Shown: positions 1 to 9,756 of the stretch, one piece after another
Position numbering within the stretch: the first letter of the stretch is position 1
How the letters are laid out: every line of letters begins with the position of its first letter
Assembly (NCBI GenBank): GCA_905221605.1
Contig: CAJNDS010002779.1
Coordinates: forward strand, 1,078,616 to 1,142,615
Source of the DNA: Symbiodinium natans
Taxonomy: Eukaryota; Sar; Dinophyceae; Suessiales; Symbiodiniaceae
Direction of reading: 5' to 3'
Length of the DNA: 64,000 bases
Notes under the pieces: model-generated
Database searches by the model: none
What the model saw: the letters and a program-made list of their open reading frames with translations, nothing else
Told to the model about the DNA's origin: nothing
Made by a program: the position numbers and the translations under genes

Positions 1-185
1 GAACCGACCTGGTCAGTGGGTGGGTCGAGTCTGGCTGGCGAGATGGTGCCGGCCCACAGGAAAGCCAAAAAACCATCAAACCTGAGGGGGCAGGAATTGA
101 GTAGGGTAGTAGGGCCTAGTAGGGTTTAGGGTTTAAGGCTTCAGGGCTCCGGTTTCAGGGTTTTGGGGTTTGCAAGCCTTTGGAG

Positions 186-215
186 AAGGTGCAGCAGCAG
201 CTGGCGGCAGCTGAG
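186..215 (+). CDS. Coiled-coil exon, second part of a 24-codon module
   Basis: Ten codons read KVQQQLAAAE, ending GAG before a GC donor. The same ten-codon second half occurs as a separate exon at 4461-4490, so the 24-codon module appears to be split 14+10 here too. The first half was not found and may lie upstream of the window. The intron after it starts within 100 bp with TTTAGGG-like sequence. Confidence 0.45.
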
Positions 216-3200
216 GCATCTCCATCCGGGAAGCTGATGTTGTACCTGTTGGGCTCGGTACGTAGGACCTTCGGAGGGGGTAGATAGGGTCTAAGGTTTT
301 GATGTCTTTAGGGTGTAGTGGGTTTTGGGGGTGTTTCGGGGGGTTTTGGGTTTGGAGCTTGGGGCCTTTGTGAGAGAATCTGGTTGGGTTTCTGTAGGCT
401 GTTGGATGTTGTGCAGGTCATCAGAGCGGTACGTAGCGAGAATGAAGACCGCCTTTGGGCCTGGAATAGGTCTGTCCTACAACACGGGTATCTCTGATGT
501 ATTCCGAAGTTCCGGAATCATGCGCCTTGACTTCCCCACCCGCCCTTCCTCGGTCTCCGGGTCTTGCTTGTTGGGGTCTCGATTAGGGGGTTTCTTCCTT
601 GTACTTTGAGGACCAGACCCCAAAAACGAAAGCCCACAAAGCAGCCGCAAATACCCTGTAACCAAAAGCCCAACCTTCATCAGGCCCCCACCTTAACTTG
701 ATGCGACCCGGCTCATAGCCGAGAGCAGAATCAAGCGCGAGATGACGGACGAGAGAACCCGGCTGCACATGAAGATATCATGGCCGCAGCAATTGGAAAG
801 ACTCGCTCACATGGGGGGCAAGAGCCTGCATGGTGCCGACATGATGCAGATCCGAAGCTTGTGGCGCACTTTGAGCTCTTCCCCGGACTGTTTTGTTGCA
901 GACCGCTTGGCAATTAGTGGCAGCCAAGCTCGAGAGGCAGCTCTTCCCTGAGCCTGGACGACTGAGCGATCGCCAGAGCGCGAATCCGAAGCTCTAAGCT
1001 CTAAACTCTTAAGACTCTCACATCACCAAGTCCCCAAAAGCTTTTAGTCTCTTAAACCCTAAGCCCTTAAACTCCTAAGCTTCTTAAGCCCTGAAGCCCT
1101 GGATGCCTCGGCCGCCCCAGGAGCGCGCGCGACGCTTGGAGGTGGATCTCCGCCAGCAGGCCCAGCAGCTGGCCACCTCCCAGGCCGGGGAGCTGGTGGG
1201 GGGGTTGAGGGTTTAGGGTTGAGGGTTTAGGGTTCAGGGTTTAGAGTTTAGGGATGCGGGTTGGAAGATTTAGGGGTTTCCATGTTGTACATGGTCCCTT
1301 TCATCTGGTGCCTTTCCTTGGTTTTGAGCTTTGAGGGTTCTGAAGCAGTAGGGTATATAGGTCTATCAGAGCCGCCACTATGGGCGCTTGAAGCTGTAAG
1401 AGGTTCCCGGGGCTTTGATCCTGGTCTTCTCCTGCCCTTCCTCCCCTAATCCCAGGGAGCCTCCGATTCTGATGTCGGGTGGCCTCCCCCCCCGCCTCCC
1501 CCGCACTATGCCACTATGCAACACGGCTGAGCCACAGCCAAGCCACCCTTTAAAGATGCAACATGCTGTTGCGCACCTAGCCGCCGAGCCCCTCGATGCT
1601 GGAATTAAGGTGAAGAGCGTCTGGTCCAGGACCGTCTTCTTGTAGCTATTGCAGCATCGGACATGAAACGCTGGCTTATGTACCGCGTTGGAGCACATCG
1701 CGGAATGCCGCAATTTGCAGTGTTCCGCCATTCCCTGCACCCGCAGGCGAAGGCGCGCCAGCTCCAGGCCCAGCTCCAGGAGGACAGCCAGGTCCAACAC
1801 CGCTTGGCGGCAGCCGAGGCCCGACTTTGCTTTTTGGTAATTTTGTCCGGGGGGGGGGGGGGGGGGGGGTTTAGCGGTTCATGGGGTTTGGGGGGTTCAT
1901 GGGAAGGTTGGGGTTGAGGGTTGAGTTGTTTAGGGAATCCGGGGCTCAGGTTTTGTTATGTTCTGCCTTGTTACCTTGCCACCCCACCAACCCTGAACCC
2001 TTAAGCGCATAAATCAATTCAACTTCAAACCTTAAACTTTAGACCCTAAACTCTTACAACTGCTAAACCAACCGGACCCTCAACCCCGAAACTCTACACC
2101 CAAAATGCTTGTGCCAGCAAGCTGGCAATCCATGGGAAGCTGCTTGCAGAAGAGCATGTGTGCTCCCGCAAGGTGGCTCGAGGCGCTAACTCGGACGGAG
2201 ATGCTTGCACTGCTTTCTTCGCTTTCTCTCCACAAACGTTCCAGAGGCATTGGGTGTTCGGGTGCGTGTGCGGGCGCGGATGTGCACGCGGCCTTAGTCC
2301 GAGCTTTCCTCCGTCGTTGCGGAATCCGCTGGCGTGTTGCCGTGCCTGGGCCTCCGCCCAAGAACGCCGTGCACCACTCCGCAACCCTAAGCCCCTAAAA
2401 CTGCGGGTTGAGGGTGCTCGAGCCTTCGGGTTGCAGCTTGCCCGCGAGTTCGGTTGCCATGTGGGTGTGGAGTTCACTGTACTGCCCAGAAGGCTCTGCT
2501 ACAGGGTTTAGGGTTACGTAGCAGTTATGGGATTGGGTATGGGGGTTTAGGGTACGGTATCAACATTATCCCCTCAGAATCATGTACCGTGCTACCAACA
2601 TTTCCCACATAGGGCCCCTATGCTAGTACACTTGTCTTGATTTTTTTATCTATCTATCTCTCTCTCTTTGCCAGCACATCCCTTTTGGTTTGGTATGTGT
2701 TGCACGCAGGTCGGCCAGCCGTCTTGATTTTAGAGGGCTTTGCTTTAGCTCTCGCAAAGCCTCAAGTAGTAAAGCTGCACCCCAAACTCGACATCACCCC
2801 CCCCCCCCCCCCCCCAAACCCTGAAATCACCTACCTCGAAGCAGGGCGGGCTGCGGCTGGTGCGGTCAGAACTGCAGCAGGAGCAGCAGCAACTGGTCAC
2901 CGCGCAGGTGGGGGTGAGTGAGGGAGGGTTTTGGATTTAGGATTGAGTACCGTAACCCCTGACCCAACATGCTACAACCGGGTCGTGGGGGGTAGTATCG
3001 GCACAACCCCAAACCCGAACCACCTGGACCTTAAACCCCAAACTCCCCAAGCGCAGCCGACTCCCAGATCCCCAGCCTGCCCAAACCCCCCCACCCCCCC
3101 TTTCTTTGGTTTTGGGGTTAAACCCCGAAATCCTCAGCCACCTCAGTGTAGCATGCCCTAAAGAGTTCGGTTTTTTAATTGAAGGGGGTGGCGTGTGAAG

Positions 3201-6200
3201 GCTTTGGTTCTTTGAACGCTCAGCCCCGTGAGAACCAGAAGCCCTAACACGAAGCCCCCGAAGAAGCCCAAACCGTAAAACCGCTGGAGCCTAAACCCTA
3301 AACCCTAATCCCTCAGGCCTAAGCCCTAAACCTCAACCCTAAACCCCTCAGCCCGAAACCCTAAACCCGAAATCCTCAACCTCACCCAGGGCAAGGTCCG
3401 TCAGCTCGCGGCCGAGCTTCGCGAGGAGGAGGCGGTGCGGGAGCAGCTGGGCGCCGCACAGGCCCCCAGAGAGAGCTGTGGGGAAGGGTTGAGGGTTTTG
3501 AGGGTTTAGAGGGTTTTGAGGGTTCAGGGTGAAGGGTTGAGGGTTGAGGGGTTTAGGGTTGAGGGTTTTTAGGGTTGGGGTCTTGAGGGTTGAGGGTTGA
3601 GGATTGAGGGCCTTGAGGGTTGAGGGTGAAGGGTTAAGGCTAAGGGTTTATGTGGAGGTTCATATGGGTGCTCATGAGCAGCAAAAACTACCCGTGAGAC
3701 TTAGGGTCCCCTTAGGATTCTTGGGGCTCAGGGTGTCGGACTCGGAGTCTACTCGTTTTGGGACTTCAGGAGGTTCGCGCATCTATCCCCTACCTAGAGA
3801 ACAATTTTCACTCCTCTTGGGTTGAGGGTAAGGTTAGACTACTCCAACCGGATTCCTGAAAAAAGGCCCCTTCCCAAAAACAAAGGACCCTAATTTCAAT
3901 CCTGGAGTTCGCATGCTTTGGCTGCTCTTTTGACGGCCGTTTCGGGCTTTCAGACCCCTGCAACCGCCAACTCTCTCAGCCGAAGCCCGAAACCCTGAGC
4001 CCTGAACCCTGTAGGCCCTGCACCCGAAATTCCTAGCCCCGCAAGCAGCTCTCCTCACAGGGCAAGGTTCGGCAGATGCGGTCTGAACTCCAAGACGCGC
4101 AGGATCTCGCGAGGGTTTTACAGGTTTAGGAAAGTTTAGGGGGCTTAGGGTTTTGGGAAGCCCAGTAAGGGCTAGGGCGTTCAGGGCTTTCCGAATCCCG
4201 ACCCTTGGGCTTGCGGCGGACTTTTTCAGCACCTTTGGCGACTCCAGACGCCATCTCGGGAGCGTAGGAGGGGATACTGTCTTAGAGGGCGTGTAGGGTT
4301 TGGGGCTTAGGGGTAAGGGGTACAGTCTTAGAGGTACAACCTTAGGTATACAACCTACAACCTTAGGGGTGCAACCTTAGGGTTTCGGGCTTAGGGTACA
4401 ACCTTAAGGTTTCGGGCTTAGGGGGTGCAACCTTAGGGGGGAGTCCGGACCCCTTGGCAGGAGACGAGGCAGCAGCTCAGCATCACCGAGGTGCGACCAC
4501 CAAGTGCACCCTTCTTGGAGGGGGGGATTCCTACAAAAAAGATTACAGCATTTCGGGGGGTGTGTTTTTGTGACGTGAGCGGGAGCTTGAGCTGCGAACT
4601 TCGCTTCGTCCCTTACCAAACCCTGCACCCTGAACTCCTGAACGTTTGGAGTGTAGGGTTTTGGGTTCCCCTAAGCCCTACAAACCCTAAACCCTAAACC
4701 CCGTTCAGGGCTTTGGGACCCGATTCCGGCAACCCCTCCCTGCAGGATCATCCAGGTTTGGGGTCTTCGGGCCCTTCAGTTTCAGTATTGCAGGGAGACC
4801 CTAAACCCTAAACCCTAAACCCTAAATCCTAAACCCTAAACCCTAAACCCTAAACCCTAAGAGCAGTCCCGCGAGGTTTAGGGCTCCACAGGCCACAGGC
4901 CGCAGGGGACACCAAAACCAGTAGCTTGAGCTCTTGTAGGGGGGGTTTAGGAATGAAGGGCTTGGGGCTGCTTCGGGGTTTAGGGTTTAGGGGTTGGCAG
5001 CATAAAGTTCGGGGTTTAGGGGTTGAGGGGTGAAGGGGGTTTCGGGTTTAAGGTTTAGCGAAGCTCACTCCGCCTGACCGCACAAACCGCGCACACCCAC
5101 AGCCCTAAACTCCTAAGCCCCTGCGCGTATAAGGTTTTCTTAACCCCGAAGCCCCCTGAACCTTACGGCTCTGGCATCTTCCTCCTTGTGCAGGGCAGCC
5201 TCCAGCAGCTGCAGGAGAGGCTCGCCACCTACGAGGCGCATGTCGCCGTGTTTCTGTACCCCCTGACTTCTTCTTCTTCTTATTGTAGCCCTCACACCGG
5301 GAGGCTGAAGCAGGGAGCCTTTTCATCCCTAGACCTCAAAACCCCCAAGCCATCTGATTCGGCATTTTCGAGAAGGGTGTTAGATGGGTATTTCCTCAAG
5401 CGGGAGTCCCTAGTTTTGGGAAGCCTCATATATGGCAATGACGCCTGCGAAGGGTTGATGTGCAGGGCGGGGCAGCATTCACTGAATGCTCAAGGCAACA
5501 GGGGGGTGTTCTGGTTTTTAGGGGTTCATGGTTTCAGGGAAGTGCCTGATGCAAGGCAAGATCAAGAGAGCAGCTGTGGAAAGCACATGTCATGGTCGGT
5601 TGAAAGATGCGAAAGAGTCATGCACGCAGCAGGAGAGTCATAGGGGAAGGCTCAGATGACCAAGTGTGAAGCATCGTGCGCAGGGCAGGATAAACCTTCA
5701 GGACAGGAGAGATAACGTAATGAACAACAAAGAACCAAGCAAGCGCCTCAGTTTCCTTTCTTCTGCATTCACGAGTTACGCAACTCAAGCAGGTCTTTTG
5801 GAAGAATCTGAAAATAGGAAGATACAGGTGGCGGGAGGCATTCCCATCATGGCGAAGCTTCGGGACTTCGAATTGGGGCATTGGGGGCTCATTCGGGTGT
5901 GAAAGGCGTGTGTAGTTCGGTTTGTGGCATTCAGAGATCCGGAGGGCAAGGCCTGCGGGCTTGCTTCCGTCGCCTACTTAGGATGTTCGTGCTGTTTGAG
6001 CCTTGGCTAAACACCCCCGCGAGCTCACACAAGCCTTTCAAAAGCCAGCGTTTGGGGTTAAACGGTTGTACCCCCCAACAACGAACTTCTAAGAAACCAC
6101 TTTGACTGAAGCCAGGGAAAAGTGCGGCAGATGCGCTCGGAGTTGGAGGATGCCCGGGAGACCAGGCAGCAGCTGGCGGCTGCGGAGGCGCTGTTGGGGG

Positions 6201-7724
6201 GGGGGGGGGGGGGGTTCGGGCGTTTCGGGTCTCGGGTCTATAGGGCTAGGGGTGTAGGGTTTAGGGTTTTAGGGTGTAGGGTTTGGGGCTTCGGGCTTAG
6301 GGTCCCCAGAGCCCTGCAGTCCTCAACCAGAGTACCTCTACTAGAACTGTCAAATTGGGTACTGATAAGCTCGGAGTTAAGACCTTAAACCCTATGGGTG
6401 GTCTTAACTGGGGTTATTCAAGAGACCCTGAGGGGTTCAAACCCTGTTTCCCAAGCACCAATCCCTTAAGAAGTTTGATGAGAAGTGCTCGCGAGGTTCT
6501 CAGAACCGAGGCTCGGAGACCCTCGAGCCCCAACGCCCTGGTAAGGGGTTGATTACGCTTACGGCTTCTGGTTCTTTAGGGTTAGGGTTTGGGTTCGGGT
6601 CGATTGGGGGTTTAAAAGCTTCAGCCCTTCACACTGAAAACCCAAAACCCGAAACCCTAAACCCTAAAGCCCCTTACGGCCGATTCCTTGTCCGCAGGGC
6701 AGCCTCCAGCGCCTGACCCCACAGCTCCAGCAAGAGCAGGAGAAGCTTCGCGAGGCCGAGGCGCAGCTCCCCCAAAAGGTTCTTAGGCCGTTTTGAGGGT
6801 TTCTGAGGGTGTTGCAGGGTTTCGCAAGGCTGTGCAGTTTTTGTTTTTGTCGTGTTTTGTTCAGGGTTTTCTGTGTTTTTTAATGGTTTAGGGCTTTGTG
6901 TGCTGGGTTTAGGGTCGGGTTGCAGGTTCTGCTCCCAGAGGCTGCGACGAGAAGTGGGCGCAACACCCCGAAGCCCCAACAGAAAGAAGCTCGAGACTCT
7001 TCATTCCTGTTCTAGGGTTTGGACCCCCTCTTGAACCCTAAACCCTCAACTTAAGCCCTAAACCAAAGAATGGCAGCCTTTGTACAGGTTACTGGGGACT
7101 CTGGTGCATGCGCCGTTCCCAACCGCTGGAGCCGCTATCACGGACTGTTAGTACAAAGGGGGAACATCCCAAGTTTTGGGTTTAGAGTTTTTGTGTCATG
7201 TTCCACTTTCAACGACAACGCCCTACGGAACTCCAAGCAGCGCAGGGCAAAGCACGGCAGACGCGCGCCGAGCTCCTGGAGGAGCGGGAGCTGACGCAGC
7301 AGCTGCAGGTCGCGGAGGCACGTATTGGGGGGTTTAAGGTTTTAGGGTTTGGGGTTTAGGGTTTAGGGTTTAGGGTTTACCTATTTTGGGGTTGGGGGGG
7401 AGGTTTGGGGGGGATTCAGAGGGATCGAGGGGATTTACGCATGCTTTAGGGTCTTAACAAGCCCCCCGACGCCCCAAGCTGTGCCTTGTGCAGCAGAACC
7501 CTGCCGAGATAGACCCCAAACCCTAAACCCAAAATGCTCAAGAGGGGGCTCGTCTAAACCTTGAGCCCGGAGCCTTACTGTCTGAGCCTCAAAGATTGAA
7601 GCCCGCGATAGCGCCGAAGGCCCCCGAAGGCTCGAAGCCCCCTCAAGCCCGTGGGCTGGAGGGCAACCTTCAGCAGCTGCACGCCCAGCTCCGAAGTGAC
7701 AAGGAGCTGTGGGCAGCATCCGAG
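186..7724 (+). CDS. Coiled-coil protein gene made of alternating 24- and 21-codon exon modules (multi-exon span)
   Basis: At least eleven short exons on the + strand share a pattern. They follow a CAG/AAG/GAG acceptor, usually begin with GGC, GGA or GAG, are rich in Q, E, L, R and A, and end in GAG or CAG before a GC, GT or GA donor. All are phase 0, so any module can be added or lost without shifting frame. Order: 186-215 (10 codons), 1121-1183 (21), 1747-1818 (24), 2845-2907 (21), 3390-3461 (24), 4061-4102 plus 4461-4490 (14+10=24), 5194-5235 (14), 6116-6187 (24), 6698-6760 (21), 7246-7317 (24), 7662-7724 (21). The heptad-like spacing of leucines predicts a long alpha-helical coiled coil. 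Function is not recognised; it could be a cytoskeletal, scaffold or myosin-tail-like protein. Neither the start nor the end of the gene was identified, and it may continue past the LHC gene or outside the window. Exon pattern is clear; exact donors are inferred. Confidence 0.62.
1121..1183 (+). CDS. Coiled-coil exon, 21-codon module
   Basis: Acceptor CCCCAG precedes GAG CGC GCG CGA. The module reads ERARRLEVDLRQQ followed by AQQLATSQ and ends at CAG before a GC donor. A GT donor twelve bases further (after CTG) is an alternative and would add AGEL. It is flanked upstream by CCTAAGC/CCCTAAA-like sequence and downstream by repeated GGGTTTAGGG. Confidence 0.55.
1747..1818 (+). CDS. Coiled-coil exon, 24-codon module
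   Basis: After CCGCAG the exon reads AKARQLQAQLQEDSQ then VQHRLAAAE, exactly 24 codons, ending GAG before a GC donor. The following intron contains a 21-base G run (1849-1869) and then TTTAGGG-like repeats. Confidence 0.62.
2845..2907 (+). CDS. Coiled-coil exon, 21-codon module
   Basis: Reads GGLRLVRSELQQEQQQ then LVTAQ, 21 codons, between a CAG acceptor and a GT donor (GTGGGGGTGAG). A 19-base C run (2797-2815) lies just upstream of the acceptor, the mirror of the G runs seen after donors. Confidence 0.6.
3390..3461 (+). CDS. Coiled-coil exon, 24-codon module
   Basis: Reads GKVRQLAAELREEEA then VREQLGAAQ, 24 codons, between CCCAG and a GC donor. It is the cleanest example of the flip: about 120 bp of degenerate CCCTAAA upstream and about 150 bp of degenerate TTTAGGG/TTGAGGG downstream. 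Confidence 0.65.
4061..4102 (+). CDS. Coiled-coil exon, first 14 codons of a split 24-codon module
   Basis: Reads GKVRQMRSELQDAQ, close to the first 14 residues of the exon at 6116. It ends CAG before a GA donor (GATCTCGCG). The missing ten codons lie at 4461-4490, so an intron seems to have entered a once-continuous module. Confidence 0.58.
4263..4440 (+). repeat. Short degenerate tandem repeat with CAACCTTAGGG core
   Basis: Within the intron splitting a coiled-coil module, the phrase (G)TACAACCTTAGG / GTGCAACCTTAGGG recurs about seven times at irregular 15-33 bp spacing, mixed with GGGTTTCGGGCTTAGGG. It looks like a locally amplified variant of the telomere-like intron sequence. Confidence 0.7.
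4461..4490 (+). CDS. Coiled-coil exon, last 10 codons of a split 24-codon module
   Basis: Reads ETRQQLSITE between GGCAG and a GT donor. It aligns with residues 15-24 of the exon at 6116 (ETRQQLAAAE), showing that the two small exons together equal one module. Confidence 0.58.
4797..4860 (+). repeat. Interstitial telomere-type array (CCCTAAA)n
   Basis: About nine copies of CCCTAAA with one substitution lie inside an intron of the coiled-coil gene. This is the heptamer of plant and dinoflagellate telomeres in C-rich orientation. Unique sequence follows on both sides, so it is not a chromosome end. Confidence 0.95.
5194..5235 (+). CDS. Coiled-coil exon, 14 codons (probable first part of a 21-codon module)
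   Basis: Reads GSLQQLQERLATYE after a CAG acceptor, ending GAG before a GC donor. It resembles the start of the module at 6698 (GSLQRLTPQL). The remaining seven codons were not located. Confidence 0.5.
6116..6187 (+). CDS. Coiled-coil exon, 24-codon module
   Basis: Reads GKVRQMRSELEDARE then TRQQLAAAE between GCCAG and a GC donor. The intron starts almost at once with a 19-base G run (6196-6214) and then GGGTTTAGGG. Confidence 0.65.
6698..6760 (+). CDS. Coiled-coil exon, 21-codon module
   Basis: Reads GSLQRLTPQLQQEQEK then LREAE, 21 codons to a GC donor. A GT donor at 6779 (GTTCTTAGG) would make it 27 codons and is also phase 0. The upstream flank is perfect and near-perfect CCCTAAA. Confidence 0.6.
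7246..7317 (+). CDS. Coiled-coil exon, 24-codon module
   Basis: Reads GKARQTRAELLEERE then LTQQLQVAE between CGCAG and a GC donor, 24 codons. The intron opens with GGGGGGTTTAAGG and then several GTTTAGG copies. Confidence 0.64.
7662..7724 (+). CDS. Coiled-coil exon, 21-codon module
   Basis: Reads GNLQQLHAQLRSDKE then LWAASE, 21 codons, after a GGAG acceptor and ending GAG before a GC donor. It is the last clear module before the LHC gene. Confidence 0.58.
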
Positions 7725-9651
7725 GCACCGGGAGCCGCGGCTTTTGGGGATTTTGGGGCCATCGAGTGGATCTAAGCAAAGGTTCAGAGACCTCGTACCG
7801 GAAACTAGCGCCCCCCCCACCCACACCCCAAATCCTAAGCCCCACGCCCTAAACCCCACGGCCTAAGACTTGGAAGCAGAAGCCGGGACCGCTCTTCCTG
7901 TCCGCAGCCTTTGGGCTCTCAAATTTTTCTAACGGAGCATCGTTCCAAAGGAACATCGTTCCAGGAGTCCCCTTGTAATTCGACAGAGCCCCCCTTGTAG
8001 ACATGTCCACCAGCCGGGGGCCTGGTCGACAGGGCGAGGTTCCCCCAGAGAAGCCGAATAAGCTGAATCAGCGCAACGTCCCCCCTCAACTCCCAAAACC
8101 GGCCTAACCCCTACGAACGACTTCGGCAAGAAAGAGTTTGCAGCAGGATCCGAGCTTCCTAATTGCTTGGTCGGAGCAGGAGGCCTTTGAGGTTGAAGGG
8201 TTTCCAGGATTTGGGGTTTAAGGTTGTGAGCGATTACATAGCGAGCGCAGCAGTGGATTCATGGATTTCGAGTTTTCACCTGCACCCGGTGGCTTTCAGG
8301 TCAGAAGGTCGTCGTGTGCGCCGCTGCCGCTGCGGCGGCCGCCACGGCCAGCCAGGAGAGGGGCGTGGAAATTTGGGGATTTAGGGCTTCGGGGTTGATC
8401 TTAAAGAATGATTTTTGTTTCTGGGGGCCCCATCCCGAATCCATAGGAATTTGGGATTTGGGGCTTTGGAGAATTCAGTCTAGGCGCGCGCAGACTCGGG
8501 GTTCAGGGGCTTGCAAGCGGGCTCATCCCTATATAGACCAGCAACACCCGGGGAGCTCGATGTCTACAGACCCCCCAAACCTACCACGGCAAAGTCTAGG
8601 CCCAGGGCAGGCACCAGGGGATGGAGCTGACGGTTTTCAGAGAGCTCACGGGCTTCCTGGCGTTGAGGCTTTCGTGAGCACCGGCGCTCCTGCCGACGTC
8701 GTGAAGGCTCCATGCTGGGGAAGGGTGGAAGCCCAGCAACCTGCATACAGGGGTTTCAGACTCCAAGACCGAACCCTTAAAACTGTCTATGCGACAACTT
8801 TACGGCCGCGCGAGCCCGCAAAAACAGGGCCTGGTGGCCCCCTCTTTCATATGGGTGCTGTTCTTCACTTGGGTTCCCTTTCGGCAACGAGTTTGTTAGG
8901 TGTTTTGTGGAGAAAAGACGGGTACCTTCAAGGGGACCCTAGTTTGAGCAACCCCTCACATCCAGACCGACCCCTAAGGATGGGAGGCGTGAACCGTGGA
9001 GCCTCATGTAGCCTGCGCGTCAGGGGCGCAAGGGCAAGGTGCAAAGACTCCCGCAGCCATGATTTGCAGCTGCCCTCTGCCTGTCCAGCCCATCCTAAAC
9101 CCTAACCCCTAACCCCTAACCCATAAACCCTAAACCCTAAACCCTTGTAAGCCTTCATACTTTCTCAATCCCCTGATGCCTTCCAAACCCGAGCCCCCGA
9201 AGCCCCTTCCCATGAAGGCGCCAGCAGCCAGCAGCCTCCGCGGTTCCAATGCAGGCAATTGCTTTTGGGTTTTGGGTTCAGGGTTTAGGGTTTAGGTGCA
9301 TAAGGTCTGGGGCTTAGTAGTTTCGGGTGAAAGAGTTAGAGGCTTTTCAGGCTTTCGCGGACATGGCGTTCAGGTCATCAATAGCGAAGGCTGTGACGCT
9401 CTGAGCTACTTTTCCCCGATGTCCCTAATTCCATCCAGCAATAGGGGACTCACTCTTCGCCCCCCCTTCAAAGCACGTGGTTTTCCTCGTTGGGGTTTAG
9501 AAAGGCTGGCGACACTTCCTTGTAAACTCTACATTGGGTCATTGGGATGTTCCCTTTTTCTCAGAGTCCTTAACAGGGATTATAGTAGGGGGGCCCAGAA
9601 TCCCTATGAAGAACTGTTGGGTATAAGGGGGGAACATCCCAAGCTCCCCAG
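7725..9651 (+). other. Stretch without a convincing gene between coiled-coil gene and LHC gene
   Basis: Long frames exist (for example 8314-9105 on +), but their composition is unlike the supported exons and they contain telomere-like tracts. Possible exon-like pieces are an alanine-rich stretch near 8305-8352 and 'MKAPAASSLRGS' near 9209. Neither has enough support. CCCTAAA/CCCTAACCC tracts lie at 9094-9146 and TTTAGGG at 9270-9296. Confidence 0.5.
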
Positions 9652-9756
9652 ATGAACAACTTGCAGCGCCCTTGGCCAGTCCGCGCCAGCTCCACATCTG
9701 CGCCCCTCGTCGCTGCAGCTGCCGTGGCGGCAGCCGCGGTGCTGCGACCTCGGGCC
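9652..9756 (+). CDS. Putative LHC polyprotein leader exon (plastid targeting)
   Basis: An ATG directly after a CCCCAG acceptor begins a frame with basic residues (RPWPVRASS) followed by a 15-residue hydrophobic run (APLVAAAAVAAAAVL) and LRPR. That resembles the signal-peptide part of a dinoflagellate plastid leader. A GC donor after codon 35 gives phase 0, which matches the next LHC exon at 10932; a GA donor at 9766 would also fit. The AG just before ATG could be a spliced-leader trans-splice acceptor. The link to the LHC gene rests on position, phase and character only. A further leader exon could lie between the two. Confidence 0.42.

Noticed and set aside
4797-4860. Chromosome end (true telomere)
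   Set aside because: The CCCTAAA arrays here and at 33149 and 38573 are internal, short, in both orientations and flanked by exons or unique sequence.
8314-9105. 263-codon + strand frame between the coiled-coil and LHC genes
   Set aside because: Composition is erratic, it runs through intron-like sequence and ends in telomere-like repeats; no motif and no splice-supported neighbour.
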